A stretch of DNA of 64,000 nt from Myotis daubentonii (GCF_963259705.1 NC_081861.1:63304673-63368672); one strand, 5' to 3'; positions 35,209-45,435 are shown, counted from the first letter of the stretch. Made by a program: numbers and translations. Notes: a model not told the origin generated them from the letters alone.

Positions 35209-35829
35209 TCCTATCTAATAAAAGAGAAAGATGGTAATTAGTGTACGACCGCTACCCTTCCCATTGCCTAATCAGGGCGATATGCAAATTAACTGCCAGC
35301 CAAGATGACGGCCGGCAGCCAGGCAGCTTAAACTGAACATGAGGCTTGCTTGCTTCAGTGACGGAAGACTGCAACATTCCCCGCCTGCCTTGCCGGCCTC
35401 TGAGCTTGCAGTTTAAGAAACATTGTAACAATTATAGAAGCTAAACAAAACCCCAGAAACCAGCTTTCAGCCAGCTGGGATCTCAGAGCTGGAGTTGATA
35501 CAGAGTTTCGATTATAGAACCTAAACAAACCAGATACCTGCTTTCAGCAGCCTCAGAGCTAAAGCTGGCCCAGAATAAAAAAAGAAAAAAAAAAGAAAAA
35601 AAGGAGCAGTTGAGAGCTTCAGTCCCAGCCTGAAAACAGCCCTCAGCCCCTCACCCAGACTGGCCAGGCACCCCAGTGGGGACCCCCTCCCTGAAGGGTG
35701 TGTGACCAGCTACAAACAGCCATCATCCACTCATCCAGGCTGGCCAGGCACCCCAGTAGGGACCCCCACCCTGATACAGGACACCCTTCAGGGCAAACCA
35801 GCCAGCCCCACCCATGCACCAGGCCTCTA
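35209..35829 (+). mobile_element. HeliBat-type Helitron (train B, member 1)
   Basis: 5' TCCTATCTAATAAAAGAG after A (35208), inserted in L1. The body carries CCAAGATGACGGCCGGC and about two of the 80-bp minisatellite units seen in 27300-27865. It ends CACCAGGCCTCTA with no final G, joined to TC of the next element, exactly as in train A member 1. Confidence 0.83.
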
Positions 35830-36951
35830 TCCTATATAGTAAAAGGGTAATATGCCTCCCAGCACCGGGATCAGCGTGACAGGGGGCAGCGCCCAAACCC
35901 CCTGATCGCCCTGTGTCTGTTTGTGTGACAGGGGGTGGAGCCACAACCTCCCTATCTGCCCTGCTCTGTTCGTGACAGGGGAAGGCACCCCAACCCCCTG
36001 ATCGGCCCTGCTCTGTGCCTGATAGGGGGGAGCTCCCCAACCCCCTGATCACCCTGCTGCTCTGTTCGTGACAGGGTGCGGCGCCCCAACCCCCCCACCC
36101 CACGGGCCCTGCTCTGTGTGTGACAGGGTAGAGCCATAACCTCCCCATCGGCCCTGCCCTGAGTATGAGAGTGGCGGTGCCCCAACCCCCTGATTGGCCC
36201 TGCTCTGTGGGTGATAGAGGGAGGCGCCCCAACAGCCCCCCCTCCCCATGGGCCCTGCTCTGTGTGTGATGGGGTAGAGCCATAACCTCCCCATCAGCCC
36301 TGCCCTGAGTGTGACAGTGGCGGTGCCCCAACCCCCTGATGGGCCCTGCTCTGTGGGTGATAGAGGGTGGCGCCCCAACCCCCTGATCCGCCCTGCTCTG
36401 TGTGTGACAGGGGGCGGTGCGCCAACTCCCCTATCGGCCCTACTATGTGAGTGACAGGGGGGAGCTCCTCAACCTCCTGATGGGCCCTGCTCTGTGCGTG
36501 ACAGCAGGGAGCTCCCCAACCCCCTGATCGACCCTGCTCTATGTGTGACAGGGTACGGAGCCCCAACCCCTCTGATGGGCCCTGCTCTGTGCATGACGGG
36601 TGTGGCACCGCAATCTCCCCATCGACCCTGCCTTGAGTGTGACAGGGGGCGGTGCCCCAACCCCCCAATCGGCCCTACCCTGAGCGTGACTGAGGGTGGC
36701 ATCGCAACCTCCCGATCCGCCCTGCTCTGTGCATGACAGGGGGCGGCGCCCCAACTCCCCAATAGTCCCTGCTCTGAGCCCGATCAGGGGCTGCACCTAT
36801 GGATTGGGCCTGCCCTCTGCCACCCGGGAGCAGGCCTAAGCCAGCAGGGTGTTATCTCCTGAGGGGTCCCAGACTGCGAGAGGGCACAGGCCGGGCTGAG
36901 GGACCCCCCCTCCCTCCCGAGTGCACAAATTTTTGTGCACCAGGCCTCTAG
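35830..36951 (+). mobile_element. HeliBat-type Helitron (train B, member 2) with large minisatellite
   Basis: 5' TCCTATATAGTAAAAGGG. A GC-rich minisatellite fills about 35880-36780. The 3' palindrome GTGCACAAATTTTTGTGCAC is followed by CAGGCCTCTAG at 36951. The long open frames on the minus strand (up to 202 codons, 35723-36331) arise from the repeat unit being nearly stop-free and are not genes. Confidence 0.87.
35880..36780. repeat. GC-rich minisatellite, about 47-50-bp units
   Basis: Roughly 18 degenerate units keyed by 'CCCCAACCCCCTGATCGGCC' followed by 'CTGCTCTGTG.GTGACAGGGGG'. A higher-order pattern of about 154 bp (three units, one marked 'GAGCCATAACCTCCCC') repeats at about 36072 and 36226. 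Confidence 0.82.
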
Positions 36952-37444
36952 TCTATACATATAAAAGCCTAATATGCTAAGTGTCCAAACATTCAACCAT
37001 TCGCTATGACATGCACTGACCACAAGGGGGCAGATGCTCTGACTGGTAGGTTAGCTTGCTGCTGGGGTCCAGCTGATCGGGACTGGGCGAGATGGGCTGG
37101 ACACACGCTGGAGCCAATGTCCCGTGGTTCCTCCCCGGCCTCTAAAATATTTCTTCTAGCCCTGGCAGGTTTGAGTCAGTTGGATATAGCATTGGCCTGT
37201 GGGCTGAAGGGTCCTGGGTTCGATTCCAGTCAAAGGCATATGCCTAGGTTGCGGGCTCGATCCCCAGTGGGGGGCATGCAGGAGGCAGCCGATCAATGAT
37301 TCTCTCTCATCATTGATGTTTCTCTCTGTCTCTCTCTCTCTTCCTCTCTGAAATCAATAAAAATATATATTAAAAATAATGAAAAAATATTTCTTCTAAT
37401 TAATTTCCTTTTAATGTGCAAAAATCTGTCCACTAGGCCTCTAG
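36952..37444 (+). mobile_element. HeliBat-type Helitron (train B, member 3) with SINE inside
   Basis: 5' TCTATACATATAAAAGCC directly after the preceding CTAG. The body includes 'GCTATGACATGCACTGACCAC'. A SINE occupies 37159-37383. The 3' part carries 'CTAATTAATTTCCTTTTAATG' and ends in CTAG at 37441-37444, T flank. Confidence 0.87.
37159..37383 (+). mobile_element. VES-like SINE nested in a HeliBat
   Basis: GCCCTGGCAGGTTTGAGTCAG head, intact-looking B box GGTTCGATTCC, body 'TGCGGGCTCGATCCCCAGTG', pyrimidine tail, ATCAATAAAAATATAT end. Perfect 15-bp duplication AAAATATTTCTTCTA (37144-37158 and 37384-37398). Confidence 0.93.
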
Positions 37445-38250
37445 TCATTAATAAGTTAACAAATAACAAGTGTTGATGATAATGTGGAGGAAAGGGAACC
37501 CTTGTGCACTGTGGGTGGGAATGCAGACTGGTGTAGCCACTGTGAAAAGCAACATGGAGTTTCCTCAAAAAATTAAAAATAGAACTGCTTTTTGACCCAG
37601 TGATTTTATTTCTAGGATTATATCTGAAGTAATACAAAATAATAATTCCAAAGAATATATGCACCCTATGTTCATTGTTAGGCTCATTTACAATAGCCAA
37701 GATATAGAAACAACTCAAATACCCACCAATAGATGATTGGATAAAAAAAGCTGTGGTACATTTATACCATGAAATATTACTTGTCCATTAAAAAAAGAAA
37801 GAAAATCATACCTTTTTCAACAGCATAGATGGACCTGGAGAGTATTGTGCTAAGTAAAATAATCCAGTCAGAGAAAGACAAGTACCATATGATTTCACAC
37901 GTATGTGGAATCTAATGAACACAATAAACTTACAGAGTGGAAACAGACTCGTGGATAGATAACAGACTGACAGCTGTCAGAGGGGAGGAGGGTTGGGTGG
38001 CTGGGTGAAAATGGTGAAAGGTTTAAGCAAGGAAAAAAATAACTTATATACAACAGTATAGTGATCCCAGAGGGAAATAGGGGTGGGGGAAGGTAAAAGA
38101 GAGAAGTGATGAAAGGAGAGGAGACTTGTGGTGATGAACACAGAATTCAATATACAGATGATGTATTATAGAATTGTACACCTGAACCCTATATAATTTT
38201 AATTATCAATGTCACCCCAATAAATTCAATATATATATATTTTTTAAATG
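37445..38250 (+). pseudogene. L1 ORF2 C-terminus and 3' UTR after the HeliBat train
   Basis: Resumes the L1: 'cattaataagttaacaaataacaagtg', the 'ACTTGTCCATTAAAAAAAG' region, then 3' UTR with G-rich patches and 'caccccaataaattcaa'. Parallel to 8610-9650 of the first L1. Confidence 0.8.
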
Positions 38251-38315
38251 CAGTCCCAGTAGGAAGAGATTTCCAGCTGGAAGAGCAGTTCCCTTCCGGG
38301 TAATTACTAGAGCAA

Positions 38316-39205
38316 TCCTATATAACAGAGGTTCTCAACCTGTGGGTCGCGACCCCTTTGGCGGTCGAATGACCCTTTCACAGCGGTCACCTAAGACCGT
38401 CCTGCATATCAGATATTTACATTACGATTCATAACAGTAGCAACATTACAATTATGAAGCAGCAATGAAAATAATTTTATGGTTGGGTCACAACATGAGG
38501 AACTGTATTTAAAGGGCCAGAAGGTTGAGAACCACTGCTATATAATAAAAGGCTAATATGCAAATAGACCAAACTGCAGAACAACTGAACAACTGGTTGC
38601 TATCACGTGCACTGACAACCAGGGGGCACGTGTGGAACATGGCAGGTGCAGCAGCAGGCGGCAGAGTGTAGAACATGGTGGATGTCAGCTGCAGGGGGAT
38701 GGTGGAACAGGTTAGTGGGGGTGTCAGACCAAGTCGGGCGTCGGTCGCTGTCATCTGGGTGAGCCTCTGGTAGTTACTGAAAATTCTTTCCTACCACATC
38801 ACAGTTCTGCCCAGCGCTCACACCTGCTTCCGGCGCTGGCCCCACTTGCACCTGCTGCTGGCACCAGAGCCACAGCTCACAATCACTGCTGGCACTGGCC
38901 CTGCTCACACCCGCAGCTGGCACCGGAGCCGATGCTCACACCCACTGCCAGCACCAGCCCCACTCGCACCCACTGCTGGTGCCCGGCACCTGTCCTGATC
39001 GCTTGGCACTGTCAGCAGGTGTGAGTGGCAGCTGCCAGCCCCGATTGCCCCTGAGGGCTTCTCCACCTCCCCTGCTCCTGAGGAGCAATCATGGCAGCAG
39101 CCACTGGTCACAACTGCTGACGGTGCCAGCCCTGATTGCACCCAGTGCTGGCACCAGTCCCACAGTGTCTTTCAAGGTGCACGAATTCATGCACTGGGCC
39201 CCTAG
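38316..39205 (+). mobile_element. HeliBat-type Helitron split by SPIN
   Basis: 5' TCCTATATAA at 38316-38325, then a SPIN MITE, then CTATATAATAAAAGGCTAATATGC and a GC-rich body with 'CACCCACTGCTGGC'-type short repeats (about 38810-39000). The 3' palindrome CACGAATTCATG is followed by GGGCCCCTAG at 39205. A (38315) and T (39206) flanks are correct. Confidence 0.9.
38326..38537 (-). mobile_element. SPIN-type hAT MITE, copy 3, nested in a HeliBat
   Basis: A 212-bp element, the same length and internal deletion as copy 1 but in reverse orientation. Ends CAGAGGTTCTCAACCTGTG and GGTTGAGAACCACTG. Perfect duplication CTATATAA (38318-38325 and 38538-38545), which is part of the HeliBat 5' end. Confidence 0.93.
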
Positions 39206-39377
39206 TGTAGATATAAGACATAAACTATTATCAAAATAGCAACTTAAATCATTTTGGCCCTTTAAACCAGTGTGTATTTTCTATTGGTGTTGGGGGGGGG
39301 GGAGTATTGTGTCCTTGTGTTTAATACCTACTTATAACTTCATAATTATCAAAAGTTAACTTGATCCATCAACCCTT

Positions 39378-39590
39378 TTTAAAAATATATATTTTTATTG
39401 ATTTCAGAGAGGGAGAGGGAAAGGGGATAGAAACATCAGTGATGAGAGAAAATCATGGGTCAGCTGCCTCCTGTACTACCCACACTGGGGATGGAGCCAG
39501 CAACCCAGGCAAGTGCCCTAACCAAAAATCAAACCTTGACCTCCTGGTTCATAGGTCAAGGCTCAACCACTGAGCCACACAGGCGGGGCT
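39378..39590 (-). mobile_element. VES-like SINE
   Basis: On the minus strand: AGCCCCGCCTGTGTGGCTCAGTG head with an intact-looking A box, degenerate B box, body, then a purine tract on the + strand (AGAGAGGGAGAGGG) and ATCAATAAAAAT-type end. Flanks CCATCAAC and CCACCAAC are a likely duplication. Confidence 0.85.
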
Positions 39591-40510
39591 GAACCACCAA
39601 CTCTTAAAAACAAAGTACCCGAATGTTTCACAAAGGAAACTGACTTGAAGGGAATTTGCTAATCCTTGTGACAGTGACTTTAGCTTTCCAACTCTTTTCT
39701 TTTAAACATCTTTGAAAAAAGCATGTGTTACTTACGTTGTTACACTATTTAGACATTCTCTGTTACTTTCTTTTGCTTAAATACAAAGGATTTAAATCAT
39801 TAATAAAGTTCCCTATTTAGTTAAAAGTATGTTATGGTACATTACTGATCATTTTAAAAAGAAACAAAAAGGAGAATGAGGCGGGGGACACACAAGGATA
39901 GTAACAGAGTAACTAATGGAGATGACCTTTCAAAAGACATTTACTAGCACTCTAATGGAACTTATTCAGTTTATTAGATCTGGCATCTTTCTGGGCTAGT
40001 TATCTGGTCCAATGCTATTATCTTACTTTGGAAAATAAGTACATTTTCAATGTGAGGATCTAAATATTTGAAGTTGCTAACTGGTTTTAATTGTTTGCTA
40101 ATCCTGCTCATAATGATCTCACATTTTTATTTATTAACAAAGAAGTGATGTCCAATCTAGATGTGTCAATTGAAACATAACTATATCTGAAGATCAACTA
40201 TTTACAACAGATTTTTAATATGATACTAGTAATTGTTTTTATATTAGAAAAAAAAAAGTACACTTTCAAAATACAGAATCCAGGACCTTTAGGAAGGAAA
40301 CCAGACAATGGTTTACACATGTGCCTTAAGAGCATCACAGTTTCTCATGCAGTATTACAGCCTTTTAAATAGGGTAGGCCTTCAGTAAATGGTTGTGTGA
40401 CATAACAATCAATCATGCCAACAGAGATATTAGCAAGTGAAATTAAATTATTCTGACCAAGAATAAATTTACTGAATTCTTTCAGGAAAATCACAAGACA
40501 ACCAAACTAA
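39591..40510. other. No named features
   Basis: AT-rich sequence. I see no repeat or coding signal that I can support. Confidence 0.4.
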
Positions 40511-40903
40511 TCCTATATAATAAAAGGCCAGCGACCATAACGGCATAACAACCGGAATGACCACTCAACCAGTTGCTATGAGGTACATTGACCACCTCTC
40601 AGTCCCTCCCCCTAGCCCACAGGCTCCGATCACTGGATGGCCAACAGGGAACCGCGGGGAACCGGGATGGGTGGCGATGGGGCAGAACTGGGGACTGGCG
40701 AGTAGGCAGAAGGCAGACCTCTTGGTCCCTCCCCACCGGCTCACAGGTTCTGATGGCTAGATGGTGAATGGGAAACCATGGGGAACCGGGGTGAGCAGCA
40801 GCAGGGCGGAACTGGGGACTGGCGAGCAGGTAGAAGATGGCCCTGATTACAAGCTAGGTCTAGGGACCCTACCCACGCATAATTTCATGCACTGGGCCTC
40901 TAG
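40511..40903 (+). mobile_element. HeliBat-type Helitron
   Basis: A 393-bp element: 5' TCCTATATAATAAAAGGCC after A, two copies of a roughly 120-bp internal segment keyed by 'GGGGAACCGGG' (about 40600-40720 and 40730-40850), and a 3' end GCACTGGGCCTCTAG at 40903 before T. Confidence 0.92.
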
Positions 40904-41373
40904 TTAGTCATATAATTCAGACTCTTTTATATATTTTTTATGTGTTTAGAAGTATTTATTAGATTCTTCTTTATCTTTTCCACAGAAAAATATAGCCCAA
41001 TTTGTAGGCCTTTTTCTCCTAGATAACACTTATCATTGAGTAATCACTGTGATTTGTGTATAATATTTTAAAGAAATATTCTTGATATTTTGGTACATAT
41101 ATGTACTCTCAAGCATGCAGTGGATATATTTTAGAAAAGTGAACATAGAATCCTAAAATTTAGAACTGGAAGGAATATTAACAGTCATTCTAGCTTGACC
41201 CACTCATTAAATGCTTTTATTATGGAAAATATCAACATACATAAAAGTAAAGAGACTAAAATAATGAGATATCACTAATTTCGAACATTTATTAGCCCTT
41301 TGCCAATCTTGTTTGTCTGTCATTATCTTTTGCTCTCCTTTCTCCCATCTCATTCCCTCTCCCTTCTCCTCTG

Positions 41374-41379
<6 letters not shown>
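40904..41379. other. No named features
   Basis: AT-rich; nothing recognised. Confidence 0.4.

Positions 41380-41424
<45 letters not shown>
41376..41424. repeat. (CT)n microsatellite
   Basis: About 49 bp of nearly pure CT dinucleotide, not attached to an obvious SINE tail. Confidence 0.93.
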
Positions 41425-41431
<7 letters not shown>

Positions 41432-41494
41432 AAAAGTCCAGGCATGTTTTACTCATAGATATTTCAGCTTATTATCTAACAAAAAAGGATTTTA

Positions 41495-41699
41495 CTTATT
41501 TTTAAAATGTTTTTTCATTGATTTTTTATAGAGAGAGGAAGGGAGAGGGATAGAGATAGAAACATCGATGACAGAGAAACATTGATCAACTGCTACTGGG
41601 GATTGAGCCCACAACCCAGGTATGTGCCCTGACCAGGAATTGACTCGTGACCTCCTGGTTCATGGGTTACTGCTCAACCACTGAGCAACACTGGCCAGG
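41495..41699 (-). mobile_element. VES-like SINE
   Basis: Minus-strand copy with GCCTGGCCAGTGTTGCTCAGTGG head, 'CAGGGCACATACCTGGG' body and ATCAATG...AAAA end. Flanks AAAAAGGATTTTA and GAAAAGAATTTTA form an imperfect 13-bp target duplication. Confidence 0.87.
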
Positions 41700-42399
41700 C
41701 CAGAAAAGAATTTTAAAAATAAAACCACAATACCATTATCACATTCAACAAAATCAACAGTGGTTCCTGAATATCATCTAACATCCATTCAGTGTTCAGT
41801 TTTTCTTAACAGTCTCATGCATGTCAGATTCTTTAAATAGGAGTCCGTCCTTTAGGAGAAACTGAAAGGGCACAAATAAAGTTTTATAATATATGCTTTT
41901 CAAAATGTACTTGGAAATGTATGCAAGTCCTTGTGGTAATTGAGATAATCTCTTCTAAATCATTTTTCTCACACTAAAATTTGTGGATGTGAGTGCTCTA
42001 AGAGTAATATGCCAGTAATAGGAGATGTAAAAGGGGACAAGAGTGAGATAACCCACCAGCCTCCATGAGCTTAAAAATTAAGGAAATAAGTCTAATAAAA
42101 GAAAAACTATACATAATAGCTATTATTAGCTATTTAGTGGCATAAATCTAAGGATTAGTTCAAATACTTGCACACTAAATTGCCCGACCACCACTCAACA
42201 TTCAAATCAAGATGACAGGGATAACCTCAGGAAAAAGAACTGTAATTTAGTAAATTGAGTTATATAATATAATAGCCCTTATCAAGCTGTAGGAATTAAA
42301 TGTTATACTTTCTACATCTTTGAATCTGTACCAGTCTTTATTCCCACAATTTTATTTAGACACATGCAATGTCTTGCCTAGATTTCTTTTGCAATAGGC
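41700..42399. other. No named features
   Basis: AT-rich; nothing I can support. Confidence 0.4.
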
Positions 42400-43080
42400 T
42401 CCAGACATGCCTATGTGACTCCAGTTCAAATGTCCTTTCCACATCATCAACCATGTCCCAATCATCTCTCATACTATAATCAGAGTGATCTTTCAAATGT
42501 TTGAATCTGAAAATGTCATGTCTCTGCTATAAATTCATATTCAATGTTGCCTTTACGATAAAAATCCAAACTCCTAAATATTTCATAGTAGGCTATTAAT
42601 GAGTTGGTCCCTTCTTGCCTCTATACATTCATTTCTTACCATTTTCCCTATAAGTACACTACCTACCAGCTATAACAAACAACTCCAAGTTTCCTAAGTA
42701 CTCAACGATTTCTCATACCTTAACACATGCTTCAGTGTGTACTTGCACTCTGTCTAGAATTCCTTCCTACTACAATTTCGATTTTTCTTTGGCTAATACT
42801 TATTAAGCCTTTGAAACTCAGACCTGACATCAATGTCCACTGGGAATCTGTGCTGACTTCCCTTCATGTGAGTTCAGTGGTCCTCCCGCTTCTGCAGTCC
42901 TGCAATTCCCTGCTCATCTCTATTCTGAGGTTGATCACATGTTATGATAATAATCTGTTTACCTGTCTTATCATCTCCACTAGAATTTCCTAAGGACATA
43001 GAGTCATATTTCTGTATCCCCAGAATTCAGCACTGTGCCTAGAAAACAGTATGTACTTAATAAATGTGTATTTACTAAAA
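42400..43080 (+). repeat. L2 LINE 3' region
   Basis: Order matches L2: 'tctctgctataaattcatattcaatg', 'aatccaaactcctaaa', 'gagttggtcccttcttgcc', then 'ccactagaatttcctaaggacatagagtc', 'tgtatccccagaattcagcactgtgcctag' and the terminal 'ttaataaatgtgtatttac'. Broken frames; ancient. Confidence 0.7.
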
Positions 43081-43244
43081 AAAGCAGAGAAGCACAAGTA
43101 GCATTTGCAGTAAAAATCCTAGTAACACCACTGGATACAGGAAGGCTGCCCCCAAAGAGAATGATGCTGGAACAAAAAGATAGGAACACATTATGGTATT
43201 AAAAGCATCCTTTGGGGAGATAAGCTATAAGGTTTATGAAATTA

Positions 43245-43456
43245 CTAGTGGCCTGGTGCACGAATACATGCACATTGAAAGGAAATTAATTAGAATAAAT
43301 ATTTTAATATCGCTATTCACTCTTTCTCTATAATAGAAGTGTCAACCAAATTCATGATCCACAATGACAGATGGAAACACATGTGTGATTAGCACCAGCA
43401 AGAAGTTTATATGTATCATGCATGCGTGAGTCAACTTAGCCTTTTATAGATATAGA
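43245..43456 (-). mobile_element. HeliBat-type Helitron 3' module (may extend to 44026)
   Basis: Minus-strand 3' end with CTAG at 43245-43248, palindrome TGCATGTATTCGTGCA and the AT-rich 'TTCTAATTAATTTCCTTTC' module shared with 29280-29329. A 5'-like TCTATATCTATAAAAGGC sits at 43439-43456, but the base beyond 43456 is not the expected T; 43450 is an alternative end that does meet the rule. A second 5'-like end, TCTATCTATATAAAGGGC, lies at 44009-44026, so the unit may be 782 bp long with captured host DNA. Confidence 0.7.
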
Positions 43457-44026
43457 ATAAACTTGCTTAATTAGACCTGCTTTCTGATGTACCTAAACTT
43501 TTTCCAGCCCAGTGAAGCACCCCAACTTCTCTTTCAGGTAACTGTCAGCAACACAGCAATAAATACCAACACGAAGCAGATTATTATTGTAGATCATGCA
43601 GGGAGAACAAAGGGTAAAATATTTAACTGCAGCACTGTTTGACTATATTCTGCGCAGTGAGAAAACCTGAAGTCATTTTCAAGGTCCACCATTTCTTACT
43701 TCTTTTCAGTTGGGTCAAGTTTCTAAACTTTCTAAATCTCCATTTTCTGGCTAATGAAAAGAAAATAGGATTCCACCGAGTCTCCTATCTACCTACTCCA
43801 GGACTTCTGTGAGGATCAAATGAGATAAGGCACAGGAAAACGCTTCACAGACATTTGGTTAAAGTGTAAACTATTTCCACCTGGGTATAAAGCAAGTCAG
43901 GTTCTTGGGCTGAAGAAACTACAAGGAGGCTAGTCGCTAGGGAGAGGAAGCCGGGCACTGCTACTTGATGTCATTATCCAGACGGAGGGAAGGACACTTA
44001 GCATGTTAGCCCTTTATATAGATAGA
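43457..44026 (-). other. Possible host DNA between two HeliBat 5' ends, containing a MIR
   Basis: Bounded by a HeliBat on one side and by a HeliBat-type 5' terminus (TCTATCTATATAAAGGGCTA in minus sense) on the other, with no CTAG of its own. It includes a MIR (43685-43860) and non-repetitive sequence. Either a captured segment or unrelated locus DNA next to a truncated Helitron. Confidence 0.4.
43685..43860 (+). repeat. MIR SINE fragment
   Basis: Follows MIR order on the + strand: 'gttgggtcaagtttctaaactttctaaatctccattttctg', a gap, then 'ctgtgaggatcaaatgagataa' and 'aaaacgcttcacag'. Confidence 0.65.
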
Positions 44027-45275
44027 TGTTTGTTGTTGTTTTTGGTTGTGTTTTTTTTTTCATTATTTCTTTAACTTTCTGTATAGCATGGTCAGAGTTC
44101 TGGCTTTCTTCTCCCCCACTGGCTGTAATGAAAACATCATAAGGTCATCCTTCAAAATTGTTATCATTTCATGTTGTGGTGAAAACTAAATAAGAAAACC
44201 TCTTGTGGGGCTCCAAAAGCCAATGACCTCCAAACGCAAATGCTTCCCCTGAGGTAACCTGCGGACATATCGCCTGCAGCAAATAACTAACATTCTCCTA
44301 TGCAGGAGGATTCAAACTCACACACTAAAGCTGATAATGCACCCAGGGGTGGCTCATCAGTGGGCCCTAAGAATCCCGAAAAATTCAAGGTGGAAATATA
44401 AAGAGGAGTAAAGAAGTAACAACTACTGAGCTGGACAAATAGCTCAGGGCATAGGAAATAAAATCAATGCTCAAAAATATGGCAAATAAAGGTAAGAAGT
44501 CTCTAAAGTATATTTTCATATATTAAAATGATTTTAAGTATATGTCTCCCTACTCACTAACATTTAAGCCATGAGTCGATTTAAAATCATTAGCTATATA
44601 ATCATGGTACAAATGACACTACTGTGTCTCTATGGTGCCATGAAAAAACATTTCATTAAACATCAAAAGGGGATAATGTAATTTTCTCCTGAAAAACAAA
44701 ATTGGAGGTATTATATATACACTACATTATATCTGAATCAGGTATAGCAAAAATGAATATGGCGATTTCAAACACACATGGAAAACAGGAAGGGAAACAC
44801 TAAAGTCACTGTAAAAATAAAACTGAATGTGAAAATATGAGCTCTTTCTTCCTGTGATTTGTGTATTTCTCCATGCCGCCAAATATAGTTTGTATCTTCT
44901 GGGTATGCATGATACATATAGCATAACATTGCAATATTAAATTACTAGTAAGCATAACAAAGCCCAAATTTGTTTTATACTTTAGCACTTTACACTGAAA
45001 TAACATTGTCATATTGCACTCAAATGTAACTAAGAATCAGATTAATGGAAGAAAAAGAAAATAGTGATTATGATTTTGGTTAATATATTGCAAAACTTGT
45101 TTTTCCATTCTCTCTCAAATATTCAATTATTCCTCTACCAGTGATAGTCTTGTTCATTCTAACCTATAAGAATTTCTCAATAACTTCTCTCCTTTCCTTC
45201 CAACTTAGCCTCTTCCTGTATGATTCCCTTCAGGTCTTAGTTAATTCGGCAATCCAGAGGTGGTTAAATATTGTA
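44027..45275. other. No named features
   Basis: Mixed sequence, AT-rich after 44400. No repeat or gene that I can support. Confidence 0.4.
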
Positions 45276-45435
45276 CAGTGGGGCCTTGACTTATGAGTGT
45301 CCCGACTAAGGAGTTGTTTGAGATACCAGCTGTCTCTCAGCGGATTTTTTGCATTGAGTTGATAATTTGAGGTAACGAGCTCCTTAACGAGCTCAGTCTC
45401 CGAACGAATTAAACTCGTAAGTCAAGGCCCCACTG
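45276..45435. mobile_element. Pogo/Tigger-like mariner MITE
   Basis: A 160-bp element with inverted ends CAGTGGGGCCTTGACTTAYGAG and its complement, flanked by TA dinucleotides (45274-45275 and 45436-45437), the mariner-superfamily target. The interior also pairs ('GAGCTCCTTAACGAGCTC'), so the whole unit can fold back. No transposase. The specific family name is not assigned. Confidence 0.85.

Larger units (their letters stand above)
32585..38250 (+). mobile_element. Second long L1, 5'-truncated and interrupted
   Basis: Starts inside the ORF2 endonuclease region ('GCTGAGGTAGCAATACTTAC') and ends in a 3' UTR closing 'CACCCCAATAAATTCAATA'. An internal deletion near 33740 joins the post-endonuclease linker to the late reverse transcriptase. 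Interrupted by a SINE (33449-33650) and by three HeliBats (35209-37444). Joining 35208 to 37445 restores the L1 phrase 'GGATATCATTAATAAG', so the train inserted into intact L1 sequence. Confidence 0.9.

Noticed and set aside
35880..36780. Regularly spaced repeat array that superficially recalls CRISPR
   Set aside because: Units are contiguous and degenerate, without unique spacers, in mammalian DNA within a Helitron. It is a minisatellite.
35723..36796. Long minus-strand open frames with a repeated HTQSRA/TEQG pattern, resembling a repeat protein
   Set aside because: The frames follow the 47-50-bp minisatellite unit inside a HeliBat, are open in overlapping registers, and have no promoter, start context or conservation argument.
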